Source: Melanocharis versteri (lineage: Eukaryota; Chordata; Aves; Passeriformes; Melanocharitidae). Taken from it: a DNA stretch of 64,000 bases. Location of the stretch: positions 838,788-902,787 of the forward strand of contig VZTG01003732.1 in the NCBI GenBank assembly GCA_013397845.1. Direction: 5' to 3'. Within the stretch, counting starts at the first letter, position 1. Each line of letters begins with the position of its first letter. Below the pieces are notes generated by a model that was not told where the DNA came from, did not search any database, and saw nothing but the letters and a program-made list of their open reading frames with translations. Below are positions 12,381 to 24,086 of this stretch, piece after piece. The position numbers were made by a program, and so were the translations under genes.

Positions 12381-12750
12381 AAATCACAGAATATGCTGAG
12401 TTGGAAGGCACCCACAAGGATCATTGAGTCCAGCTCCTGGCCCTGCACAGGACACCCCAAGAGTCACACCATGTGCCTGAGAGCATTGTCCAAACACTTC
12501 TTGAGCATGGGGCTTGGTGCTATGACCACTGCCCTGGGGAGCTGTTCCAGTGCCCAACCACCCTCTGGGGGAAGAACCTTTTCCTAATGTCCAACCTAAG
12601 CCTCCCCTGAATCAGCTTCAGGACATTCTCTTGGGCCCTGTCAGTGGCCACCACAGAGAAGAGATCCATGTCTGCCCCTCACAAGGGAGCTGTGACTGCG
12701 ACGGGGTCTCCTCTCAGTCTCCTCTTCTCCGGGGTGAACAGACCAGAAAG
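12381..12750 (-). mobile_element. CR1 LINE 3' fragment, minus strand
   Basis: The plus strand shows the reverse complement of a CR1 end: 'aatcacagaatatgctgag', 'ggatcattgagtccagctcc', 'ctggggagctgttccagtgc', 'aaccttttcctaatgtccaa', 'cagtctcctcttctccgggg'. It is a different CR1 subfamily from the copy at 11737, judging by the 'cctggccctgcacaggacac' segment. Open frames of 106 and 147 codons on the plus strand here are antisense to the repeat and not genes. Confidence 0.92.
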
Positions 12751-14876
12751 ATAACACTGAGCTTTCAGATGAAACAAATTAGCACCAGTGATAGACAACT
12801 AACTGGAAGGATGGAAGCTACTGGAGCAGAAAATAAACTATGGAGCTCTCAAGGGAACAAAGTTGCTGCGAAGGTTAGCTCAACAATGTATTGTTTTATA
12901 GAAATCTTAAAACTGAAAAAATTGTGCATGTCTCTGAATGGAGCAGGTACTATCACAAGGATATGCTGCAAGTCAGGGTCCCCACACAGATAAATGAGAT
13001 GGGATGCAGTAGTAGACCTGAGCTGGATTACCCCAAGAAGTCAGAATGATTGTTATCCAGAAAACAAATTCAAGAGACTGGGACATGTGCAAAATAGAAT
13101 AGTGGGATAAAACAACTGATTTTCAGATAAGAGCTGATGAAATTATTTTATAGGCAAAAAAACCCCATGCAAATAAAATTAAATGACAGTTACAGAAAGT
13201 GCCCTATGCCCTGCAAACGTGGGAGATCCAGAGAACAGTTGATGTTTTAAAATGTTACAGAACTGTGCATTCAGGGGTAAAAAATATCCTTTGAGAAGAG
13301 TCTCTAATGAATATACAGGTTTAACCTTCACTTGCTGCTGCTGCCATTGAGGCTGATGGGATGAGGGAAATGTTGTTGGCTGGAACACACCTTAGGGAAA
13401 GCAAAGATTTGGAAAGACATTGTTTTTATATCTATTTACCTTTCCTACCTATTTCTCCATATCACCTCTCTTTGTTTAATTCAAGGCCACGGCCTAGACT
13501 TCAAATTAAATAGCTTTGTTTCCAGTGATGATATTGGGGTTTATTAAATTCATGTTTTGCTGCAGTGGATGGTATTTATACAATTTTCCTCAAGGAAGTT
13601 AAAAATAGCTTTCTGTTCCTTAGGGTTGCAGGGGCTGCTTTTGCCTACGCTGTTAACTTGGCTTGTTGTATTTTTTAAACACAGTAAATGAAAAAACAAA
13701 TAGAAAAGGGAAAGTTGGGCCTCTCTCTCTCTTGTACTTTTTTTTGTAATTGGACATGAAATAAAAGCAAGTCAAATTGGCAGATAGCATTGTGTTCTGG
13801 GTGGTGTGAAGTGCCAGAAACAGTGTTTTGCCTGCACACAACTTGTTTTTTAATAGTCCTTTTTATTTTTCACTCATAACAACAGAAGTGAACTATTAAA
13901 AATCAAATGTTGAGATGAATTGAACTAAACAAAAACATGCTGAAGGCGACAGGCAGGGTTTAACACTCTGTTACTTTTATCTCTCTGGTGTCTCTCTTTG
14001 ATGGCTGACATGGGAAGAGAATTCTCACAACACTTCTGCATCCTGATCACTTTGCTAATAACAGCAAGACCGCCACTGCATCGTTTCTACTCTTGAATCC
14101 CTCTAGATACAATTCCTTGCTTGCCCACTTGATATTCACATGGCATTGTTCAGCAAAGATTTAATGAAGAAATTCCTATGGAATCAGCAGATCATGGTGT
14201 ATTATTATTATTATTATTGTTATTATTTCTATTATTATTATTATTATTGCTCAATTGATCATCAGTGGTGCCAAGAGAAACCAATCAAGCATCAGTGCTT
14301 TGACCTAAGATGTGGCTCAATGGGGTATAGTACCATGTAAATTAATGGAACTGGGATGGTTTAAACCAATTAAGATTCTATACTTCCAACAAGCCTCAAG
14401 CAGTGGTGTGAGGTGCAGACAAGTAAATGAAAAATTGAGCATGTTTCTATAATCATTAATAAAGTCTTTGCTCCACAGACTCCCTAGACACTATCAGTCC
14501 AAAAGATTGTAGGGACTTACAGAGGAGTAATGAAGTCAGGGCTAAAGAGATTTCAGATGTGCTAGTAATATTCTTAAAGGTTTTGTCAGTTTTCTCTCTA
14601 TGGGGAAAAGGTCTTTTGTGAAGGCACTGAGCTGAGGCTCAAAAGATTTGCACTTCATTCCTAGTTCATCGTGGACTCCCTCTTTGATCTTGGAAAATAA
14701 CCTGTTTTGCTCATGTGAAAATAGGAATGCTAATAATAAGCCTTTGCCTGTCCTGCAGGACTAGGTAATATGAGCACTGTGGGCCATGGCATCCTACACC
14801 TGTGTACGAATAGAAGGGGATTGCACTTAACAGCAATCTTCATTGAATGCTGTAACACAAATCATCATCAGAAAAT
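12751..14876. other. AT-rich stretch with one ATT microsatellite
   Basis: No gene recognised. The only clear item is the (ATT)n tract at 14200-14249, listed separately. Confidence 0.55.
14200..14249. repeat. (ATT)n microsatellite, interrupted
   Basis: Two blocks of ATT triplets separated by 'gttattatttct'. A plus-strand frame reads it as a Tyr run, which is an artefact. Confidence 0.92.
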
Positions 14877-14962
14877 TAAAATCACAGAATAACAGAATAT
14901 CATTTAGATGAGTTTTATCTGCTCCTTATGTTATATCCATTCAGTCCAACAAAAGCAGACTT
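14877..14962 (-). mobile_element. Possible old CR1 3'-end scrap
   Basis: 'aatcacagaataacagaata' followed by 'cattcagtccaac' resembles the reverse complement of a CR1 end, with strong decay. Weak evidence. Confidence 0.35.
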
Positions 14963-15477
14963 TTTCTCCTGTGTCTGGACTTCTTTTCTAAAAGTAGAAG
15001 TGAAATCATGGCCAAAGGTAAAAGGGTTTTATGATACAAGGTGAGCCGATGTTTTCAAGCTTTTAAGAAATCAGTTGCTTTCTGGTTTTGTTAAGTGCTA
15101 ATGATTACAAGGGCATTAAAATGCAGCTTCGAAAGCCTGTATTAGAACCTTAAAAGTCTTTTACATAAGGAAAAGCAGGTTTTCCTGTTTCAGATTGTCC
15201 TGTGGTAGTATATATACATATAGGTATGGTCCACAGCCTTTACACAAAATCTTCCCTGGCTTACTTTTGTTTGAGCTTTGTGTGTCTATTTACAATGGAG
15301 TAAATTTGCAAGTTTTCATACTCCTATCTCTCTACTGAACCTCTGTTTCCATTTCTAGGCAGGCAAAGCAAATCAAGGGCTATATATTTACTGGCAAGTT
15401 AAACAGAACAAAGCACAAACCTGAGAGCTTGTATATGATCACCCATCTGCTAAACTGTGAACAAACTGAAAGCAATG

Positions 15478-15646
15478 AGGAGGTGGTCAGGCATTGGAAC
15501 AGGCAGCCCAGGGAAGTGGTAGAATCACCATCCTTGGAAGTGCTCAAAAAGTGTGTGGATGTCTCACCTGGGGACATGGTTAAGTGGTGAACATGGCAGT
15601 GCTGGGTTAATGTCTTTTCTGACCTTAGTGATTCTATGATTCAAAT
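15478..15646 (+). mobile_element. CR1 LINE 3' fragment, plus strand
   Basis: Typical CR1 wording in order: 'gtggtcaggcattggaacag', 'ggcagcccagggaagtgg', 'caccatccttggaagtgctc', 'gtgtggatgtctcacctggg', 'cagtgctgggttaatg', then 'gattctatgattc' at the end. The copy is 5'-truncated and about 170 bases long. Confidence 0.93.
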
Positions 15647-15984
15647 ATCCACCTCATGGAATAAACCAGTGTCTGGTAGCATGACAGCAAACATTGCCTA
15701 AATACAGGGAGTGGTTAGCACAAGTCAAGAATCATTCCCAGTATCTACTTTGGAGGTAATCTCTTCCTTCTTGGTCAGGTTTGGGAGGTTTAGCTATTTG
15801 AAGGTGAGCTGTGCTATGCAGTATCTCAGTGTTAGGACACTGTTCTTAGTCTGTTTTTTTACTGATACAGAAAGAGTAAGGAGTTCATTAGTGTTTGGGG
15901 AGAAGAAACTCCTGAAAGATTTGAGTAGGGAAATTGTCATCTGAGCATCTGTCAACTGATAATGAAGTCAGATTAAATATTTGT

Positions 15985-16260
15985 GTAATAGAGTCATAAA
16001 ACATAACTGTGGGAGTGACATGGGCCCACTTCTTCATCAAAATCAAGTACAGTAAAAGTGCAGGCAGATGTTTCCTTAGGTGCTTCCAGATGTTTTTAAA
16101 TGTCTTCAATGATAAAGAAAGCACAGACTTCCTGAGTAATCTGTTCTAAAGCTGAATTAACCTTTGAGATGGACATTTTTTTTCTTGTAATTAGCAGTTA
16201 GTAATCTTTTTCATTCTTCATGCGAAGAAGAAAGCTCTTGGAGTTAAAAAGTTCAGCAGT
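15985..16260 (-). mobile_element. Probable ancient CR1-like fragment, minus strand
   Basis: The order of weakly preserved pieces fits a reversed CR1 3' end: 'gagtcataaaacataactg' at the end, then 'gtaatctgttctaaagctg' (compare the usual 'agcctgttccagtgct'), then a T-rich 'cttgtaattagcagtt' where younger copies read 'cttcctaatatctagt'. It is much more diverged than the copy at 15478. It could instead be another ancient LINE. Confidence 0.45.
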
Positions 16261-19200
16261 CTACTGCCGGTTGTATGAGCATCCAGGATCCCTTCATTAT
16301 TGTTCTTTCTTCCTAGGGTAAGATTTCAGATGAATAAGGGAACTGGAAAGTGAAAAAGACTTACAATAAGGAATTGGAAGGATGGCAGCTTGTAATTTGT
16401 AGTAGGAACCATGTATTATGTAAGATAAAAATAAAACTTGGACAAGGCTATATTTTGGGGTCCTAGTGGCATCATAAAATACTCTTTTTTTTGCTTTTAT
16501 GGCTTATTTTGATGTCAGCAGAGTCCTGAGATATATGTGTAGCCTTGAAATTCAAAATTATCTTCTCTTTAAAGCATTTGGTTTTAAAAGGGGCACATTT
16601 GTAAGTGGTAAAAAAAAAAAAAATCTCCATAGTGAAATATCAATTATTTGTAAGTGCTTAGATTAATTTATTGGATTTTATGGGTAAAAGAAATGGAAAT
16701 TGTTTCTTACATTAAAAATTAATATTTTACATCCAGCTGTGTCTGGCTGGGCAATAAATCAGCTCCTTACAATAACTTATTTGTCAGTCAGCATGTTAGT
16801 TCAAAAAGCAAGGAGCTTGCCTGTGGATCCTGCTCTACTTGAAAGCAGGGAGAGTTCAGGTCAAATCAATTTGAGCCAGAGTAATTAAGAACAAGATTGA
16901 AGATCCTTCCCCACCTCTGTAGTAAGCATCTGGAGTTACTTTTCAGAATGGATCCGCTTCTTGGCAGCAACAGAGAATATTGAAGGTAGACAACACTATT
17001 TAGGAAGAACTTTTTTTAAATGCTTAAGAGCGTTATATACGAACCAAATTCTCAGACTTTCCTCTGAATAAGTCTGAGTACTTCATATTTGCTAAGCAGG
17101 GAAACATTTGTCTTTTCAGCTTGTCTATTTACAGCCGAATATCACGTAACCTTTAGAGTACATATTTACAGAGTCTCTCTACATAGGAGCAAATTAAACA
17201 AGGCTGGGGTAAGGCAGTGCCCCATGATCACCAAGATCATGTCAGTTGCTGGTGGGATCTGCTGATTTTTTGGTCATTACTCTCCCTGACAACATCTGAT
17301 CATATTTCAGGAGTTGTACCGGGGACTATCCTCAATACAGACTTTGTGGATCCTTATTTTGGCAGGTAAAAATGTTTGTCTATGTTAAAGGAACATAGCC
17401 AGAACATTTGAGTTTATGCCAGCAGAATGAAAACCCAATAGAAAACTAGTATTTTTATCAAAAGTGATGAATAAGGCACAAAATTACATTAAAATTAAAA
17501 AAAAAAATCTCAAAGCTACAGATGTAAATAGAAAGTTTCCCTCAAATATTTCTTTAGGGTCTTTTGATTTGGCAAGGCAACAGAAAAATCTTGTTTAATT
17601 TTGATAGAATGTAAGTTTTTAAAGTTTTCCTTGGCCATCAAGATGAAAAATTAACTGTAACCAGAGTTCTAGTTGTACAGTGTTCCTAGTGAAGAATTCT
17701 GTCATGGCAGGGAAATGAAGTCAATCATATCCAAGAAAGATAATTAGTTGCACACTTCTTGCACATGCAATATCGTATTCAATTAGAAGTAAATTAAATA
17801 ACTGTGGAAATAAGGTCACATGAACTCCTGCTATACAAAAGAATCTCAGACCTTTGGAAGTCACAGAAATCAAAGAGAAAGCTCAGACCTCTGCCTTCCC
17901 AGAAAACCTCATGTATTAGCATTGCTCCCTTTCTCCTGTGCTGGGATTCTGCTGTAGAAGTGCACGGAGTGTGTGGGGCTGGGGACTGAGGAGCACATAA
18001 AGGCCTGATGCTGAAACCAGGGGGTGCATTAGAAAGCACCAAGTTTTTCACCAGCAGCACTGTAGAAACTCTCATGTCAACTCACCCTATGTCCTATGTC
18101 CTATATCCTGTGTCCTGTGCCTGAACAACTTGTCTATTATGAGTGAAGCTACTGTGTGTCTCCTCACCCAACTCTCTCATGGAGCCATTTGCCTCACAAA
18201 GTAACATTTCTCTAACTAAAACTAGGAATAGTATTTGGCACATGATGAAGTTTTACTGCTTCTATAAAACCTATGTATTTCTGAGTGTCAGTTACTGGGA
18301 TCGTTTGATCTCATATTTATGTGTACACAAACAGTCATTTACTGAGCCTGGTGTAATGAGAAAAAAGCTGGCTGGTGAAACCACATCATCCCATCACCCA
18401 CCTGTAAAATATAGCTAACTTGAATGCATTTGAATGATTATAAATGAACTAATTAAGGATTGAGTGAATGATTTGTGAACTTGTGGATAAATAGTCCAAA
18501 GCAAGGTGGTTACAATAAATTGGCAGTGGTTATCTCAAGGCCATATTAAAGCTGTGCTGTCCAAATGATAGCATTAGCTAGCAATGATCTAATTAAAAAC
18601 TGTATACCGAGTTATAAAGAGAGAGTACAAGAGTAAATAAGTGCAGAGTCTAGATTTATTTGCCTTGCAATGGAAGCAATCACAACATGATGCTGAGGTG
18701 TCCAGCACAAGGAATTAGGGTTCATAAATAAAAAGCAACCTCTGCAAGGCTGTGTATTTCAGTATAAACAACAAAGCAATAGCAAGCATGCTTCAGAACA
18801 TGCAGCCACAGGCCTAAAGGCATGATGATGAAGATGATTAGGAGTCACAGCTCTTTGAGAGTTCCTTATCAATTTACAGAGTAATGTTCTGCAATGGATT
18901 GGTTTTTGAGAACAAAGACAAATGACTGAGTCAAAGGGAATTTCATCGGGGGCAGAAGGCGTGTGCAGTGGGATCACAGCAAGTGTAAGCAGCGGGAGCA
19001 AAGCAGCAAAAACCAGTGTGTCAGCCGTGCTGAGAGCAGGAAACAGCCTTGGCCGTGTCTCAGAAGATTATGGCCTGGGTAAGCAACCACAGTACAGAGA
19101 GAAGGGGAGACAGCTCTGCAGTGCAAGTGGTAAAGGGCGTCATCCCATTGACTGCAGCAGAGATCTGATGATTTTCAGCAATCTACCTAAAGAATCACGG

Positions 19201-19640
19201 GTTCATTGCCAATGTATAGCAAATTAAATGGAATTAAGAAGATAATAAATTACAAGGGCTTTTTGTTTCTTAGGTTTTTAATTGTATCTGATTGGAAACC
19301 ATGTTATTTAGGCCAGAGAAGCTAATTCTTATTTCTGAATCTATCTGACAATAAAACCACAGAGACAGAAAAGAAGAAAAGGACTATTTTCTTTCTGATA
19401 TAGATGTACAACTTTCATTGGCATTTTAGTTCTGCATGCTGTCCTGCCTACGTATGATCATGCATAATACGACTTTCTATAAGACGCCAGTCTTTCAAAT
19501 TTTCTTATATGCCATGTTACCTCAAATTATGGTATTATTATTTTCCTCTTCAATGGGCACTGAATACAGATTGGCGCTGACCAGCACCAACTTAATCAGC
19601 ACTTTTATTTTTATTCTGAATTCTTTTTTGTAATAAAACC
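16261..19640. other. AT-rich stretch, no gene recognised
   Basis: Contains an A14 run at 16610-16623 and the 7-base tandem repeat at 18086-18120. A slightly GC-richer patch at about 18920-19230 carries a 101-codon frame that resembles no family I know. Nothing else is recognised. Confidence 0.55.
18086..18120. repeat. 7-bp tandem repeat, five units
   Basis: Five consecutive 7-base units of the pattern CCTATGT, drifting through CCTATAT and CCTGTGT to CCTGTGC. Units change progressively from left to right. Confidence 0.9.
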
Positions 19641-19663
19641 AAATATTACGTCTAACTTTTTTT

Positions 19664-19698
19664 TCTTTGGCTGTGATTTTTTTTTTGGCTGTGATTTT
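19664..19698. repeat. Short tandem duplication
   Basis: 'ttggctgtgatttt' occurs twice, at 19667-19680 and 19685-19698, separated by T's. The period is 18 bases, a local replication-slippage product. Confidence 0.85.
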
Positions 19699-19735
19699 GT
19701 AGGTTTCCTTTTCTCCATTAGCTCGAAATAACATT

Positions 19736-19827
19736 TTTGTCATTGCCCTGAACAATTGAGCTATTTCTCTCAAATACCGTATTTGTCATTGAACTGAACA
19801 ATTGAGCCATTTCTTCCAATATCCTAC
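19736..19827. repeat. 46-bp tandem duplication
   Basis: Two adjacent copies of a unit beginning 'tttgtcattg' and containing 'ctgaacaattgag.tatttct' (second copy 'ctgaacaattgagccatttct'). The start-to-start distance is 46 bases (cattg at 19741 and 19787). The copies differ at a handful of positions. Confidence 0.85.
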
Positions 19828-19867
19828 AGACTTTTCTGTTGGCTCAAGAATAATTATTTCACAAAGT

Positions 19868-19897
19868 ACCTGTGGGGTACTTTTGTTCCCCACAGGT
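19868..19897. repeat. Perfect 10-bp inverted repeat
   Basis: Arms ACCTGTGGGG (19868-19877) and CCCCACAGGT (19888-19897) around a 10-base loop. GC-rich for the region, so a transcript would fold stably here. Confidence 0.85.
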
Positions 19898-21797
19898 CTA
19901 ATCATCCAAACCATCTGAATCTAGCTGAATCGGAACACTTTTTCTTCATTACTTCTCTATATCTCCAAGGAAGTAAGTGTGGCTCTATAGCCTGGTATTT
20001 TTGTGCACTTTTTGCTGTATCACACAGCATTGTTTGTTGTTGGTTTTTTTTAAGAGGTTCTTAACTTTTTTATTTACTGATAACTTTTCTGTTTTCAAAT
20101 GACTTTGCCTGAAATAATCCATGTTTCATCTCTATATCAGACTTTTTCTTCAAATTAGAGTAAAAATAAAGCAGTCAATTTGGAGAAATTAGTTCACATA
20201 TACTTTATTAAGACTTTTTAAATTTGTCCTTTTTGGGTTGAAGAAGGTATTTCCATTTTGACATGGGCTAAACTGTGGGAAGCTAGAGGTCTGATAGGAT
20301 TTTTCCATATATCTTTAGATTTGATTGCCTTGGAAAATTATGGGAATATTGGCACTGGAAAATAATATTTTGTAGAGGTTTCCTCACGTCTTGAGTGTTC
20401 TCTGGGACTGAACACATTTTCAGACTGTACAGCCGACCAGAACAAAAGAGATGCAAGACAAAACAGGTTGGTGCTTTCTGTGCCCTCTTTAAATCTCCTT
20501 TTGCCTAAGGCTGTGAGACAAGAAAAGTTTGAGCTTTTTTGACATGTATTAAGAGCCTGACTTCCAGTTCAACTAATTCTTCCCTCAATCCTCTCTCACA
20601 AGTGAGTGATAACATGGTCTAATACCTAAGCTTTTTTTTAGTAAGGTGAGTAGGTTTAAAAGAAAGCATAAAAATATGGTAAATTGAAATTCACAATTTT
20701 TGGAACCAGTAAAATTCCCCAAGAGGATACAACAGTGTTAAGGAAAATAAAGTCAGAAGCTGGAGGCAAGAACAGTAGTTTTTGAGCATTTAGAGCATGA
20801 AAGAAGTTGGTAATATTTAAAGCCAGCTTGAGAAAACAGCTTCTAAAGGGAAGTTAGCAGTGGGAACTAAAGGAGATAGTGGTGGTAGCCAGGAAAGATG
20901 CCTGAAGGCCACAGCAGGATAGGGGCTGCTGTCTAGGTAATTATAGCTCATCTCAATAGAAGCCCTGCATTAAGAAGTAAAGGAAGAAAAGGCACTGACA
21001 GTGGCAAAGGGACAGCAAGACCTGAAGGAGGAAAGGGTCCTGTAGTTCACTGACAAATGCAACATTTTTTGCTTCAATATTCCTATCTTAGTGCAGGCAG
21101 GCTCAAAATCTTGTGCTAAGCTGGCAGAGGTGACCTGAGCAAACTGACCGGGCTGAGGTACTCCCCAGCTGTGAGGCAAAGTGTGCCAAGTGTGGATATT
21201 CCTCATCTCTGTGTCCTCCTTCAAGTGCTGTTGATACTAGGGGCTGGATGATACATGCATGCTTAGAATCGTCTTTGTCTCTGGATACCACACAGGTATT
21301 TGAAAGCATTTTAAAGCAGTATATTTAACGATGGACGATACCACCCAGGAGCCTAACTAAGACTTCAAACTGCCTGAGCTAATTGGATTTCTATTATTTG
21401 AGATAATCTTATTGGGATGCTTGGAAATGAGTTTTATTCTTCATTAAAAGGACAAAGGGCTGCGTCTTTAAAGGGCAACACTAATGTATGCACAGAGGGC
21501 AAAAAATAATGTTCTCTAAAGCATTTTGTGGGCTCCTGCCAGTTGTGACTAATGTTGGTTCAGGTATTAGGAAAACACAGGCCAATGTGATGATGAAGAG
21601 AAAAGACTAGAGATTAAAAGAAAAGTGGTTTGAAAGCTCTACTCATACTGCTTTATGAAGAATAATACATAATGTGGGTGTAATAAAAATGATAATGCAT
21701 TCTGTCATTTCAGATAATTAGACCGTGATCCTGGAAGATGTTTCTTGTGGCTGAAGCACTGTATCTGGTTAGAGTTCTGCTGCATTTATATTTTATG
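19898..21797. other. AT-rich stretch, no gene recognised
   Basis: No gene or repeat recognised. Minus-strand frames of 68-84 codons at 20970-21309 look random. Confidence 0.55.
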
Positions 21798-22240
21798 TTT
21801 AGATTGGATATTAGGAAAAATTTCTTCACTGAAAGTGTTGTCAAGTATTGTAACAGGCTGTCCAGGGCAGAGGTGGAGTCACCATCCTTGGAAGTATTTA
21901 AACAGTATATAGATATGGTGTATAGGGAATGGCTTCAAACAGAAAGAGGGTAGATTTAGAATAGATATCAGGAAGAAATTCTTTGCTGTGAGGATGGTGA
22001 AGTGATGGAGAAGTTTGCCCAGAGAAGATGTGGATGCCATATCCCAAGCATGGATGGGGCTTTGAGCAACCTTGTCCATGGCAGTGGGGTTGGAACTACG
22101 TGATCTTTAAGGTCCCTTCCAACCCAAGTTGTTCTATGACTCTATGTTTTAATGGTGGCCTTAGCAATGCTGGGTTAATGGTTGGACTCAATGATCTTAA
22201 AGGTCCTTTCCGACCTAAATGATTCTATGATTTTATGATT
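21798..22240 (+). mobile_element. CR1 LINE interrupted by a second CR1 (outer copy)
   Basis: The outer CR1 starts at 'gtttagattggatattagg' (21798), passes 'aacaggctgtccagggcaga' and 'caccatccttggaagtattt', and breaks at about 21922. It resumes at about 22148 with 'aatggtggccttagcaatgc', 'tgggttaatggttggactca', 'ggtcctttccgacctaaatg', and ends in 'attctatgattttatgatt'. The two halves are in consensus order once the insert is removed, with at most a few bases lost at the junction. Confidence 0.88.
21923..22146 (+). mobile_element. CR1 LINE nested inside an older CR1 (inner copy)
   Basis: The inner copy starts with 'gggaatggcttcaaacagaa' and continues through 'gaagaaattctttgctgtga', 'gaagatgtggatgcc', 'gatggggctttgagcaacct', 'ttggaactacgtgatcttta', and 'ggtcccttccaacccaagtt', closing with two end repeats at 22130-22146. 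Same strand as its host. It belongs to a different subfamily, with the 'gttggaactac' type of end against 'gttggactcaatgatct' in the host. Confidence 0.88.
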
Positions 22241-23629
22241 TCCTGTGTTTTCAGAACAGAATCCTTTCCTGCTGCCTAGTTTGAGATGCAAGGGGTCCAG
22301 GCCTGAGGAGACATTGATGTGGTGTTTTCATGGGACACAGTGACAAAGTCCAGGTAAGGTCTCCTGATGATTCCCAGATGCGTGGAGTGCTCATGCTCAG
22401 GCTGGGATCTGGAGGGAGCCAACTGTCTTGCCATGCAGGAATACTCAAGCACAGAGGAAGAGGGAAATGGAGCTGGGTCCACTTCGAAACCACCTCCAAA
22501 GCCCAGCCGAAAATTGCTGCTGGGGATCATGGCAGGTTCTGGTAGAAAATAGTAACACTGTTCTGCTGTCTTCCTTTTGCTAGGCTTTTGACATAAAAAG
22601 ATCAACTTTGCATGACTGTCTGCAGAAAAAAAGTGAAGTAGACACAGGAACTTACAGGATGTATAACTTCTGTGCAAATGTTTGTCAAAATAGTTCTCTA
22701 TAAGCAAAGAATTATTTCAATGATTTTTCAGAGGCGATTTTTCTCCACAGTAAAATCTGCCAGTTTCTCATCTGTATTTTAAGTGCTTTCCAAGTATCTC
22801 CAGCAGAAGGAAACAGGATACCGTGACCCTGAGTATCAGAAGATCAGTAACTTGATTCTCATCAAAGAAAACAAAAGTCGGGACCATGTGATCTACCCTC
22901 ACCATCTGAACAAAGCACTCAGCTCACAAATAACCCAGTGCTGCTGGGCACAGACAGAGAACTCCTTGGTGAATAACTGTGAGTAGCAAACGCAGGAGAT
23001 TTTGAGTCAACCTGTGGGAAATGCCTGAAAAGACAAAGTGGGTACCTTTAATAGCCAAGGTATTTGCTGACATGCCTTGCTTTGTTTCTCTTTCTGTCAG
23101 ATGCCATGTTCAGCTCTGTCTGAACTGCTGACACCAGCGGGAGCTGTGGCTCTCTATCCCTCTACTGAGATCCGTGGGGTATAATTTGCCTGCTTGGCTT
23201 GATATAGTGGTGTCTTAGACAATATATAGACAACTGGTCGTGGTAGGTGATGAATACAGGCGAGTAGAATTTTGGTCTGCAGGTTCAATATAATTAATGA
23301 AGTGTTACTAAAGCGTTTTAAGAGAAACTGGTTCCTGCATTTACAATGTGCTGTAATGATTTACTTAGAAGTCTCCCTTTAGACTCAGTGTACAATTTAC
23401 AAATGATGCAAAATGTTGCTGATCAGAGATATTGACAATCGCTCATTGGTATTGACATATGCAAGATTCTCCACTGGTTGCCAGTGCAATTATGAACTGA
23501 CTTTAAAGACTTGCTTTTGGACAAAGGCTAAAAGAATACCTTATTTCTCATTTCAGAGTTTCTCCTATCTTACTCGTCAGTTGTTTCTTCCAACAGATCA
23601 AAGTAATAATGATAACAACAACAACAACA

Positions 23630-23660
<31 letters not shown>

Positions 23661-24030
23661 ATTGCCCCAGTAAAACTTCTTTCTTTTCAATGGGATATTT
23701 AGAAATAGGCTCAGATTTTACATTTGAATACGTTCTTCAAAAAAGCCTAAGTGATAGAGGAAAGAAATCTCACCAGCTCTCCCACTGCATCTGTGAGTTC
23801 TGACTGAGCCGGCTGATTTCTACCTAAGTCCCTGTGTCCCATGTTTCTTTTGACTAGGGATATCTGAAAATAACATGGAGCCTTGAAAATAAAAGTTATT
23901 CAATATGTTGGAGAGGTTTCTGAAATAAATTAGTAGAAACTGTCTCTCCACTTAACTAAGACGCAAAAATTTACTTCATGAAGACAATGGGTCAGAGAAT
24001 CACAGTGAAAGCATCTCTGAAATGTACTGA
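22241..24030. other. AT-rich stretch with AAT/AAC microsatellite
   Basis: No gene recognised. A 143-codon minus-strand frame at 22276-22707 and shorter plus-strand frames overlap it; none resembles a known family. The microsatellite at 23604-23661 is listed separately. Confidence 0.5.
23604..23661. repeat. Compound (AAT)n/(AAC)n microsatellite
   Basis: An AAT block, then about five AAC triplets, then about twelve AAT triplets ending 'aataaattgcc'. Compound structure suggests point mutation plus slippage. Confidence 0.93.
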
Positions 24031-24086
24031 ATTATAAAATCATTAAGGTTGGAAATGACCTCCAAGATCACTGAGTCCAACTATTA
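24031..24086 (-). mobile_element. CR1 3'-end scrap, minus strand
   Basis: 'aaaatcattaaggttggaaa' then 'tgacctccaagatcactgag' then 'tccaac' is the reverse complement of the last 55 or so bases of CR1. Nothing further of the element is visible downstream. Confidence 0.75.

Noticed and set aside
12267..12993. Overlapping 106- and 147-codon plus-strand frames
   Set aside because: They run antisense through the minus-strand CR1 at 12381-12750; the peptide content is repeat sequence.
14149..14340. 66-codon frame with a poly-Tyr run
   Set aside because: It is the translated ATT microsatellite.
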